Shown: piece by piece, positions 6,890 to 12,069 of the stretch
Layout of the letters: each line of letters starts with the position of its first letter
Position numbering within the stretch: position 1 is the stretch's first letter
DNA from: an uncultured Solirubrobacterales bacterium
GTDB taxonomy: Bacteria; Actinomycetota; Thermoleophilia; Solirubrobacterales; Solirubrobacteraceae
Length of the DNA stretch: 12,069 bases
Assembly: GCA_937973575.1 (NCBI GenBank)
Contig: CALJKH010000104.1
Span: forward strand, 1-12,069
Reading direction: 5' to 3'
The notes under the pieces: generated by a model
Told to the model about the DNA's origin: nothing
Database searches by the model: none
Seen by the model: only the letters and a program-made list of their open reading frames with translations
Translations under genes and position numbers: made by a program

Positions 6890-7990
6890 ATGGCAGACCA
6901 GATCTCATTCGCACGTGGGGCACCCTCACTCGACATCGTTGACATCGAGGGGCTCAAGGCCGCTGCAGCTGCTGCCTTTGACGCTGATCCTGCAGGCGTA
7001 ACCGCCTACGGCACTTCAGTCGGCTACCCGCCACTTCGCAAGTGGCTGGCCGACCGCCACGGGGTGGATGTTGAGAACGTCCTCATCACCAATGGCTCAA
7101 TGCAAGCTGGGGCCTTCCTCTTTGACTCACTCGTTCAGCCGGGCACGCCGGTTGTCGTTGAGCGTCCTACCTACGACCGCACCCTGCTCGGCCTTCAGCG
7201 CCGTGGTGCTGAGATTCACACCGTTGACCTTGACGAGAACGGCATCGTCGTCGAGCAGCTTGAAGAGCTTCTCGCCTCAGGAGTCAAGCCAGCACTGCTC
7301 CATGTGATTCCTAACTTCCACAATCCTGCTGGCTGCACCCTGCCTCTGGAGCGTCGCGTCCGCCTTGTCGAGCTTGCTCGTGAGCACGGCTTTGTTCTGT
7401 TTGAGGATGACCCTTACCGCGATGTCCGCTTTGAGGGCGAGGCGCTGCCGACGATGCTTGAGATCGACCGTGACATGGGTGGCGATGGCGTTGTTATCCA
7501 CGCCTGCTCCTTCACCAAGACAGTTTGCCCGGGAGTTCGAGTCGGCTGGCTTGTTGGCCCAACCAACCTGATCAACGCCGTGAAGGACCTTGCGACTGGC
7601 ACCTACATCGCACCTGGCATGGTCGCCCAAGGACTCGTCAACGAGTTCATCAAGGCAGGTTCGTTTGAGAAGTCAATCGCCAGCGTCAGCAAGGCTCTTG
7701 GTGAGCGCGCAGCGACTCTTGGCGAGGCACTCAGCCGCGAGCTGCCAACAGCAGAGTTCACACTTCCCCGTGGCGGATACTTCCTTTGGATGCGACTTCC
7801 AGGCGCTGACGGCGAGGCACTCGCCAAGGCTGCAGCCGAGAAGGGCGTGGCGATCGTGCCGGGCTCGGACTTCATGGCTGAAGGTGGCGAGGAGTACATG
7901 CGCCTTGCCTACTCAGCGGCGACTGTGCCTGAGATCGAAGAGGGCGTTAAGCGCCTTGCTGAGGCCGCTCGCGACCTTGGAGTCGCCTGA
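6890..7990 (+). CDS. PLP-dependent aminotransferase, class I/II fold
   Basis: This 366-residue protein is a fold-type I aminotransferase resembling the 2-aminoadipate aminotransferase/MocR-catalytic-domain group, without the N-terminal GntR DNA-binding domain of MocR regulators. Visible landmarks are FARGAPS near the start, Tyr40-G-T-S-V-G-Y, ITNGSMQAG (66-74) for the phosphate site, and NFHNPAG with Asn145. FEDDPYRD carries Asp174, which pairs with the pyridine nitrogen. Lys210 in SFTKTVCPG forms the Schiff base, and EYMRLAYS near the C-terminus supplies the carboxylate-binding Arg. The amino donor cannot be read from sequence; alpha-aminoadipate, branched-chain, aromatic or serine are all possible. 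It starts 34 bases after sucD with no clear Shine-Dalgarno; a TANNNT hexamer (6874-6879) about 10 bases ahead would fit a leaderless message, but this is weak. The dehydrogenase follows after six bases, so the two are co-transcribed. Confidence 0.92.
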   Translation: MADQISFARGAPSLDIVDIEGLKAAAAAAFDADPAGVTAYGTSVGYPPLRKWLADRHGVDVENVLITNGSMQAGAFLFDSLVQPGTPVVVERPTYDRTLLGLQRRGAEIHTVDLDENGIVVEQLEELLASGVKPALLHVIPNFHNPAGCTLPLERRVRLVELAREHGFVLFEDDPYRDVRFEGEALPTMLEIDRDMGGDGVVIHACSFTKTVCPGVRVGWLVGPTNLINAVKDLATGTYIAPGMVAQGLVNEFIKAGSFEKSIASVSKALGERAATLGEALSRELPTAEFTLPRGGYFLWMRLPGADGEALAKAAAEKGVAIVPGSDFMAEGGEEYMRLAYSAATVPEIEEGVKRLAEAARDLGVA

Positions 7991-7996
7991 GGTTCT

Positions 7997-8791
7997 ATGA
8001 AGGTCGGCACCGGCACCCGAGCATTGGTGACCGGAGCCTCGCGCGGCATTGGCCGCGCTCTTGCTGAGGATCTGGCAGCCCGCGGTGCGACAGTCGGCCT
8101 CTTGGCTCGTAGCGCCGACGAGCTGAACGAGTTGGCTGCGGCTCTGCCCGGCGACCACGTTGTCTTGCCCTGCGATATCGGCGACCAGCAGGCAGTCGAG
8201 TCAGCAGTTAAGGAGTTCGTCGCGAAGGCTGGCGGCCTTGACTTGCTGGTAGCCAACGCTGGCGTTGCGCATTACGGCCCGTTCATGCAAGTGCCGCTTG
8301 ACAAGGCGGAGCAGATGGTGCGAATCAATGTGCTTGGCACGATCTACACAGTTCGCGCTGGGCTTGACCACATGCTTGACAGAGCAGAGGGGCATGTTGT
8401 TGTCGTGTCATCCGGCGCTGGCCTGCGCTCATTCCCTTGGGCGGCGGTCTATGGAGCAACAAAGGCGGCCGACCGGATGTTCGCCGAAGCGCTGCGCCAT
8501 GAGCTGAGTGGTACTGGGGTTGACCTCACCACCGTCTACCCGGGTGAGATCAAGACGGACCTCCACGCTCACGAGCAGGACAACCTTCCCGATTGGTACC
8601 GGCCGAAGGACGCAGTGCCAGCGGCTGACATGGCAGCGGCGATCCTCGCTGCAGTTGAAGCCAACAAGCGGTCGGTCTACTTCCCACGGATTGTCAGGCT
8701 CCTAGGGATCATCCACGGTATTTCGCCCCAGCTTGGCGACCGCTTCCTTCGCATCCTTCGCGGTGGCACAGCAGCCCCGCGAGTTGACTAA
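7997..8791 (+). CDS. Short-chain dehydrogenase/reductase (classical SDR)
   Basis: This 264-residue NAD(P)-dependent oxidoreductase has a complete classical SDR active site. The cofactor loop is TGASRGIG (12-19). Arg38 after the second strand (LLARS) suggests NADP(H) preference. Further landmarks are the structural VANAG (85-89) and the catalytic tetrad Asn111, Ser139, Tyr152 and Lys156 (VYGATK). The post-catalytic VYPGEIKTDL is also family-like. The C-terminal 40 residues (from about FPRIVRLLGIIHG) are hydrophobic and basic, which could form a substrate lid or a membrane-associated helix. Six bases separate it from the aminotransferase stop, with GAGG four bases before the ATG as ribosome-binding site. 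The substrate is unknown. Participation in hydroxypyruvate or tartronate semialdehyde reduction is suggested only by the neighbouring glycerate kinase; reductases for those compounds usually belong to other families. Confidence 0.92.
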   Translation: MKVGTGTRALVTGASRGIGRALAEDLAARGATVGLLARSADELNELAAALPGDHVVLPCDIGDQQAVESAVKEFVAKAGGLDLLVANAGVAHYGPFMQVPLDKAEQMVRINVLGTIYTVRAGLDHMLDRAEGHVVVVSSGAGLRSFPWAAVYGATKAADRMFAEALRHELSGTGVDLTTVYPGEIKTDLHAHEQDNLPDWYRPKDAVPAADMAAAILAAVEANKRSVYFPRIVRLLGIIHGISPQLGDRFLRILRGGTAAPRVD

Positions 8792-8804
8792 AGCTTCTGT
8801 AGCT

Positions 8805-9815
8805 GTGGCTCTCAAGCAGCCGCCCATTCTCGTCGCGCCCGACTCTTTCAAGGGCACCTTTACTGCCCGTGAGGTAGCTGAGGCAGTAGCTGCAGGAGTT
8901 GAAGACGGTGGCCGTGCAGCAGACCGCTGCCCACTTGCCGACGGCGGCGAGGGCACTATGGAAGCCCTTACCACCGGAGTCGAAGGAGTTGAGTTCCATG
9001 AGGTTGAGGTAACCGCCCCAATGGGTGACAAGGTCACAGCTCGCTTTGCAACTGTCGGCCAGACCGCGATTGTTGAAACCGCTGAGGCGATCGGACTAGT
9101 CCTTGTGCCCGAGTCCGACCGCAACCCTGAGGTGGCCACCTCGCGCGGAGCTGGCGAGATGATCGCGGCCGCAGTGGAGGCGGGAGCAAGCGAGATCTTG
9201 GTTGGCGTTGGCGGCAGCGCGACGGTTGATGGCGGGAGGGGGACACTTGAGGCCCTCGCGGATGCTGGCCTTGTTGTAACTGGCCCCCGCCGCCCCAAGG
9301 GCTTTCCATCAATCACTGTCCTTTGCGACGCGCGAGCCACGTGGGAAGAGGCAGCGAAGATCTTTGGTCCGCAGAAGGGTGCTGACCCGGCCGCCGTCGC
9401 CCGGCTTACTGAGGTGATGGTTGATCAGGCAAAGACGATGCGTAAAGACCCGATCGGTGTCAACTACACGGGCGGGGCTGGTGGCGTGTCCGGCGTCCTC
9501 TGGTCCGAGGCTGGCGCTGAGCTCCTTCCGGGTGCTCCCTATGTGATGGAGCGAGTTGGCTTTGACGAGCGGATGCGCGCAAGCCGGTCGGTCATCGTCG
9601 GCGAGGGCAGGCTTGACTCCTCAACCCTGATTGGCAAGGCGCCGGGTGAGGCAGCGACCCGCGCACGGCAAGCTGGGTTCGGGTGCGCCGCAGTGTGCGG
9701 CGTAAACGGCCTTGACCTTGTCGAGGAGCGGATCATCGACCTGCAGGTCGTAATTGAGGCCGGTGACCTCAAGGCATTGCGCGCGGCCGGCCAGACTCTT
9801 GCCGGTTTGATCTAA
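8805..9815 (+). CDS. Glycerate kinase (GlxK/GarK family)
   Basis: This protein phosphorylates D-glycerate with ATP, giving 2-phosphoglycerate in most members of this family. Signature blocks are ILVAPDSFKGTFTA at the N-terminus, CPLADGGEGTMEAL, IVETAEAIGL, RNPEVATSRGAGEMI, ILVGVGGSATVDGG, KIFGPQKGAD, YTGGAGGVSGVL and VIVGEGRLDSSTLIGKAP. I chose the GTG at 8805 because it puts the conserved ILVAPDSFKG seven residues from the N-terminus, as in homologues, and gives 336 residues. An in-frame TTG at 8784 or 8733 would overlap the dehydrogenase gene by 8 or 59 bases. No good Shine-Dalgarno precedes any of these. At 336 residues it is somewhat shorter than the usual 370-380; the stretch around PKGFPSITVLCDARATWEEA, normally containing a DVTNPL-like motif, reads as compressed or diverged (VLCDAR). 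It closes the aminotransferase-SDR-kinase unit. Confidence 0.88.
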   Translation: MALKQPPILVAPDSFKGTFTAREVAEAVAAGVEDGGRAADRCPLADGGEGTMEALTTGVEGVEFHEVEVTAPMGDKVTARFATVGQTAIVETAEAIGLVLVPESDRNPEVATSRGAGEMIAAAVEAGASEILVGVGGSATVDGGRGTLEALADAGLVVTGPRRPKGFPSITVLCDARATWEEAAKIFGPQKGADPAAVARLTEVMVDQAKTMRKDPIGVNYTGGAGGVSGVLWSEAGAELLPGAPYVMERVGFDERMRASRSVIVGEGRLDSSTLIGKAPGEAATRARQAGFGCAAVCGVNGLDLVEERIIDLQVVIEAGDLKALRAAGQTLAGLI

Positions 9816-9925
9816 CCCACCTTCAAAAGGTTGCACGCTTTAGGTAGTCGGTTAGCGTGACCGTTACGCCCGAACTGGATTTTGGCGGGCTAAAAAACAG
9901 TGGGGCCGTGAAGTGAGGAAGCACG
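9816..9925 (+). promoter_or_regulatory. Leader and probable promoter of the first LuxR-type gene
   Basis: This 110-base gap precedes the first regulator. A possible promoter is TTGCAC (9831-9836), 16 bases, then TAGCGT (9853-9858), which would start transcription near 9865 and give a leader of about 60 bases. An inverted repeat GCCCG/CGGGC (9868-9872 and 9886-9890) with a 13-base loop, followed by TAAAAAAC, lies in that leader. It lacks a U-run on either side and is not a terminator for the glycerate kinase gene. GAGGAAG shortly before the ATG is a good ribosome-binding site. Confidence 0.4.
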
Positions 9926-10612
9926 ATGTCCAAAACGGCAGTGACTCACCGAGGAGCCGCTGAGGCGCGCGCCCCAGCCGCCAAACAGACCCTCATCGTC
10001 CTAGCGGCTTCGCCTGGCATCACCTCTGCAGGCCTCTTGAAGCTGATTGAAAGTCAAGCCGACCTTCATGTTGCAGCAATGGCTGGGGATTTTGAATCGG
10101 CGGTGCGCTACGCAGCGGGCCACAAGCCAGAGGTCGTCCTTCTTGAGGCAAGCTCGCGACGGTCCTGCGAGGAGGCTCGAAAAATCATCAATGAGCTAAA
10201 GCATCGCTCGCCTGAAACAGCGACGGTTCTACTTACCTTGCTAGAGGATCCGCTTGTGATCCGAGATGTCCTTAGAGATGGCGCCCTTGGGTATGTGCTG
10301 AGTACGGATGATCCCGAGCAACTGTTTGAGGCCATTCGCCAGGCGGCTGTAGGCCAGCCATACCTGTCGCCCACAGCATCAGTTGCCTTAGCGGGCTTGC
10401 ATGCCCGTGGTGACGCAACCTCCCTGACCGACCGCGAGATGGAAGTTCTTCGCTTGGTCGGAATGGGTAATACCAATGCGGAGATTGGGGGCATCATGCA
10501 CCTCTCGATTAGGACTGTCGAATCTCACCGCGCTCACCTCCAAGACAAGCTTGGCGCTGTGTCGCGCGCTGACCTTGTGAGAGAGGCAATTGAGCGCGGC
10601 TTGGTCTCCTAA
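9926..10612 (+). CDS. NarL/LuxR-family regulator with degenerate receiver (Glu at the phospho site)
   Basis: This 228-residue protein has a receiver-like domain (about 20-145) and a C-terminal LuxR-type helix-turn-helix (about 163-228: SLTDREMEVLRLVGMGNTNA, then IRTVESHRAHLQDKLG). The DNA-binding domain looks intact. The receiver is not canonical. The first strand reads LIVLAASPG where response regulators have an acidic Asp-Asp pair. The residue aligned with the phospho-acceptor Asp is Glu74 (VLLEASS). The switch Lys after the fifth strand is Ser (GYVLSTDD). Glu at this site often mimics phosphorylation, so constitutive or phosphorylation-independent activity is plausible. The first 20 residues are an Ala-rich extension. 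No histidine kinase is adjacent. A related regulator follows after 167 bases. The target genes are unknown; the assignment as a DNA-binding regulator is firm. Confidence 0.9.
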   Translation: MSKTAVTHRGAAEARAPAAKQTLIVLAASPGITSAGLLKLIESQADLHVAAMAGDFESAVRYAAGHKPEVVLLEASSRRSCEEARKIINELKHRSPETATVLLTLLEDPLVIRDVLRDGALGYVLSTDDPEQLFEAIRQAAVGQPYLSPTASVALAGLHARGDATSLTDREMEVLRLVGMGNTNAEIGGIMHLSIRTVESHRAHLQDKLGAVSRADLVREAIERGLVS

Positions 10613-10638
10613 GTAGTGTCACCTGTTGTCGCTTACTT

Positions 10639-10653
10639 CTGACGCCACGTCAG
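10639..10653. promoter_or_regulatory. CTGACG-CCA-CGTCAG inverted repeat
   Basis: Perfect 6-bp arms flank a three-base centre, 27 bases after the first regulator's stop. The right half-site, ACGTCAG, recurs at 10771-10777 just before the second regulator's start. It is a candidate operator for these NarL-type proteins; alternatively it is a short terminator-like hairpin, but no U-run follows. Confidence 0.4.
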
Positions 10654-10706
10654 GGCACCTGCGGGAAACTACGGTAGTAGAAACGTGTAATTGGGGTGAA
10701 TATCTA

Positions 10707-10719
10707 GCAACGGTGTTGC
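10707..10719. promoter_or_regulatory. GCAAC-GGT-GTTGC inverted repeat
   Basis: This is a perfect 5-bp dyad with a three-base centre, the same spacer length as the dyad at 10639-10653 but a different sequence. It is a candidate protein-binding site, and it is short enough to be chance. Confidence 0.3.
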
Positions 10720-10741
10720 GTAGGGAAAATCGCTATACCAA

Positions 10742-10769
10742 CTGGCTCACACCACAAGCCAGGGGGGGG
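10742..10769 (+). promoter_or_regulatory. Hairpin followed by a G8 run before the second LuxR-type gene
   Basis: CTGGCT (10742-10747) and AGCCAG (10757-10762) form a 6-bp stem with a nine-base loop. It runs directly into eight consecutive G (10762-10769). The G-run ends seven bases before GTG 10777 and ten before ATG 10780, so it probably serves as the ribosome-binding site, pairing with the 16S tail partly through G-U pairs. The stem shares its last G with the run, so pairing could compete with ribosome binding. Confidence 0.4.
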
Positions 10770-10779
10770 TACGTCAGTG

Positions 10780-11505
10780 ATGCCGAACGAAAACGCGGTA
10801 GATGTGGACGGAGGATCAGCTGAGGGAGCAGCTTCGTTAGCTCCCGCTCAGCAGCACCGAAGGGTTCTCGTCGTCGGGGGTCAGTCAGTCAGTGTCCTAG
10901 GGATCGGGCGTGTTCTTGAAACTGACGCGCGACTCAAGGTTTCCACCGCTGTTACGCCCACCCATCTCGACGCGATTCGGAAGATCCGCGGCCTTAAGCC
11001 CGACATTCTCGTTACTGACCTCTACAAGGCATCGGCAATGCGGCACTTCCCCGAGGTGCTGGATGCGATCGCGGAGCATTCACCCCACACCAAAGTCGTG
11101 GTCGTCACTCATATCGCTGACGCCCATGCTGCCCGGCAAGCTGTGCGAGCTGGTTCGCTCAGCTATGTCTTGAAGGAGGAAGGGGCAGACGTTCTGATGC
11201 AAGCTGTCAACGAAGCATCAGAGGGTAGGCAGTACATGTCCCCCAAGGTTGCGCTTGACGTGGTTCACCTCTCGTTGCAGGAGGACACAGAGGTTTTGAG
11301 TACCCGGGAGCTCGAGGTCTTGACATTAGTCGCGCGCGGGCACACCCACACTGAGATTGCGGAGATGCTCTTCCTCTCAGTCAGGACGGTTGAGGCCTAC
11401 CGCGGGCAGATCCACTCAAAGCTCGGCATCGGCCGACGCTGGGAGATATACAAGGCTGCAGATGACCGCGGGCTCCTAGCCCACGGGCCTGTCGACGACC
11501 AGTAG
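10780..11505 (+). CDS. NarL/LuxR-family regulator with atypical receiver lacking the acidic pair
   Basis: This 241-residue protein has the same architecture as its upstream neighbour: a receiver-like domain (about 28-150) and a LuxR-type helix-turn-helix (about 175-235: LSTRELEVLTLVARGHTHTE, then VRTVEAYRGQIHSKLG). The expected phospho-acceptor is present as Asp80 in ILVTDLYK, and the switch Lys is Lys132 (YVLKEEG). The acidic pair that holds Mg2+ after the first strand is replaced by Gly-Gly (VLVVGGQS). Phosphorylation by the standard mechanism is therefore doubtful. The recognition end reads GRRWEIYKAADDRGLL, diverged from the common SRAELVRYA form. I chose ATG at 10780; GTG at 10777 adds one residue and is equally reachable from the G8 ribosome-binding site. 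The first 27 residues are an Asp/Ala-rich extension. The gene ends exactly where the convergent HAD gene ends. No kinase is nearby. Confidence 0.9.
   Translation: MPNENAVDVDGGSAEGAASLAPAQQHRRVLVVGGQSVSVLGIGRVLETDARLKVSTAVTPTHLDAIRKIRGLKPDILVTDLYKASAMRHFPEVLDAIAEHSPHTKVVVVTHIADAHAARQAVRAGSLSYVLKEEGADVLMQAVNEASEGRQYMSPKVALDVVHLSLQEDTEVLSTRELEVLTLVARGHTHTEIAEMLFLSVRTVEAYRGQIHSKLGIGRRWEIYKAADDRGLLAHGPVDDQ
10880..10893 (+). repeat. (GTCA)3.5 tetranucleotide repeat within the second regulator
   Basis: Three and a half copies of GTCA follow a run of five G, inside the codons for the Gly-Gly-Gln-Ser-Val-Ser segment that replaces the receiver's acidic pair. A tetranucleotide repeat in coding sequence would shift frame if its copy number changed. 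Three and a half copies is short for such instability. Confidence 0.6.
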
Positions 11506-12069
11506 TCAGCCGATAGCCAGCGTGCTGACTATCGCTTCGTAGACTCCCGCCCCGTTTGAAGCTTCTGCGACCCGCGCATTAGGAATCGCTGCAGCGAGCG
11601 ACCCGATCTCAGGGTCAGCGCTCAGCGCATTCGCAACTAGCCAAGTTGTACCTACTACCGATGAGACATCCAGATCCTCACGGCCGTCCCCAGCGCTGAT
11701 GCAGTCTCCGGGGGAGTAGCCGCGAATTTGCATATGCCGGGCGACTGCGCCGGCCTTTGTAGCTCCGCGCGGAACCAAGTGGTAGGCGCGCAAGTTCTCA
11801 AGTCCACTCAAGGCGGGTGACTTGTGGTGGACGGATCCGTTGTCGCAAAGGCGCAAGGTGTCGTGGCCATTGGCGGCAAGCAGGTCGTTCGCCTCCTCGT
11901 GGTCAATCACTCCTCGGTAAAGGTGTGACACCTCGCGGCCGGTGTGCCATGGCTCATGGTGCTCGAGTCGGCCTGCGTACGCATCAAGCAGGAGCTGCCC
12001 AGCACCTGACTCCTCGATCTGGTCGTGGATCGACAGATCGCCTGGCATCCAATCGCCCGTGAGCCAATC
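11506..12069 (-). CDS. HAD-superfamily phosphatase (type IIB-like), 5' truncated
   Basis: This is the C-terminal part of a HAD phosphatase resembling the sucrose-phosphate/trehalose-phosphate phosphatase-like group. The frame stays open through the right edge: seven further codons lie upstream of the first Met at 12048, so about 187 residues are visible and the nucleophile motif (DxDGT) lies outside the window. Numbered from that Met, Lys98 sits in PRGATKAGAV (motif III), and GDGREDLDVS (120-129) is motif IV with Asp121 and Asp125, where the typical form is GDSxxDL. Cap-region stretches are RLEHHEPWHTGREVSHLYRG and LRLCDNGSV. The C-terminal NGAGVYEAIV is also family-like. The stop codon abuts the stop of the convergent LuxR-type gene with no bases between. 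The substrate is unknown; a sugar phosphate is a reasonable guess from the subfamily. Confidence 0.82.
   Translation of the reverse strand, partial: DWLTGDWMPGDLSIHDQIEESGAGQLLLDAYAGRLEHHEPWHTGREVSHLYRGVIDHEEANDLLAANGHDTLRLCDNGSVHHKSPALSGLENLRAYHLVPRGATKAGAVARHMQIRGYSPGDCISAGDGREDLDVSSVVGTTWLVANALSADPEIGSLAAAIPNARVAEASNGAGVYEAIVSTLAIG

Larger units (their letters stand above)
10613..10779 (+). promoter_or_regulatory. Intergenic regulatory region between the two LuxR-type genes
   Basis: This 167-base stretch is the largest gap in the window and is relatively AT-rich in its middle. It contains several short inverted repeats (listed individually where clear), a CTAC-G-GTAG element at 10669-10677, a TGTAAT -10-like hexamer at 10686-10691 without a good -35, and a G8 run. 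The heptamer ACGTCAG occurs at 10647-10653 and again at 10771-10777, next to the downstream start. A 65-codon open frame across it is not convincing. Function as a promoter/operator region is inference. Confidence 0.45.

Noticed and set aside
6890..7990. A MocR-type transcription factor
   Set aside because: The protein starts directly with the aminotransferase fold and has no N-terminal winged-helix domain.
8702..9340. 212-codon minus-strand open frame across the SDR end and glycerate kinase
   Set aside because: The translation is rich in Ser, Pro, Ala and Thr, typical of antisense reading of GC-rich coding DNA; the plus-strand gene is clearly real.
9819..9831. ACCTT-CAA-AAGGT dyad after the glycerate kinase stop, considered as a terminator
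   Set aside because: The stem is only five weak base pairs and no U-run follows.
9868..9897. GCCCG/CGGGC hairpin followed by an A-run, considered as a terminator
   Set aside because: The run is A, not T, on the plus strand, and on the minus strand the T-run precedes the stem. It is on the wrong side for intrinsic termination in either direction, and the loop is long.
10626..10823. 65-codon open frame in the gap before the second regulator
   Set aside because: It starts with a non-ATG codon without a ribosome-binding site, overlaps the regulator's start, and has no recognisable family. A leader peptide cannot be fully excluded but nothing supports it.
1..12069. Mobile element, prophage, CRISPR or defence system
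   Set aside because: No transposase, integrase, terminal repeats, spaced direct repeats, nuclease-helicase modules or toxin-antitoxin pair was recognised in either strand.

Overview
The window is a compact, GC-rich bacterial chromosome segment with almost no intergenic DNA. Its content suggests an actinobacterium (Actinomycetota, possibly Thermoleophilia-like; the class is a guess). The evidence is an acyl-CoA carboxylase made of a separate carboxyltransferase, a small epsilon-type subunit and a fused biotin carboxylase-BCCP subunit, an arrangement typical of actinobacteria. No tRNA, rRNA, CRISPR array, insertion sequence or phage gene was seen. No gene-free stretch reaches 300 bases; the longest is about 167 bases.

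Layout. Positions 1-2776 (+) hold the acyl-CoA carboxylase operon: the 3' part of the carboxyltransferase beta subunit, a 72-residue epsilon-like subunit, and the alpha subunit with biotin carboxylase and biotinyl domains. A GNAT acetyltransferase follows at 2787-3263 (+). Reading the other way, 4768 to 3260 (-) is a two-gene unit of a haloacid-dehalogenase-type HAD hydrolase and a metallo-beta-lactamase-fold hydrolase. Divergent from it is sucC-sucD (4844-6855, +), encoding succinyl-CoA synthetase. Next, 6890-9815 (+) is a tight three-gene set: PLP aminotransferase, short-chain dehydrogenase and glycerate kinase. At 9926-11505 (+) lie two tandem NarL/LuxR-type regulators, each with an incomplete receiver domain. 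A 5'-truncated HAD phosphatase (-) runs off the right edge.

How the genes fit together. Acyl-CoA carboxylase makes malonyl- or methylmalonyl-CoA, and succinyl-CoA synthetase interconverts succinyl-CoA and succinate. The two could be linked through the methylmalonyl-CoA route, but no mutase or epimerase is in view. The aminotransferase and glycerate kinase could belong to a serine/hydroxypyruvate/glycerate route; that is inference from gene order only.

The least ordinary part is the regulator pair. One has Glu at the usual phospho-Asp position and lacks the acidic pair and the switch Lys. The other keeps Asp and Lys but lacks the acidic pair. The intergenic region between them carries several small inverted repeats and a run of eight G just before the second gene. 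I did not find a clearly new multi-gene system; most of the window is ordinary core metabolism.
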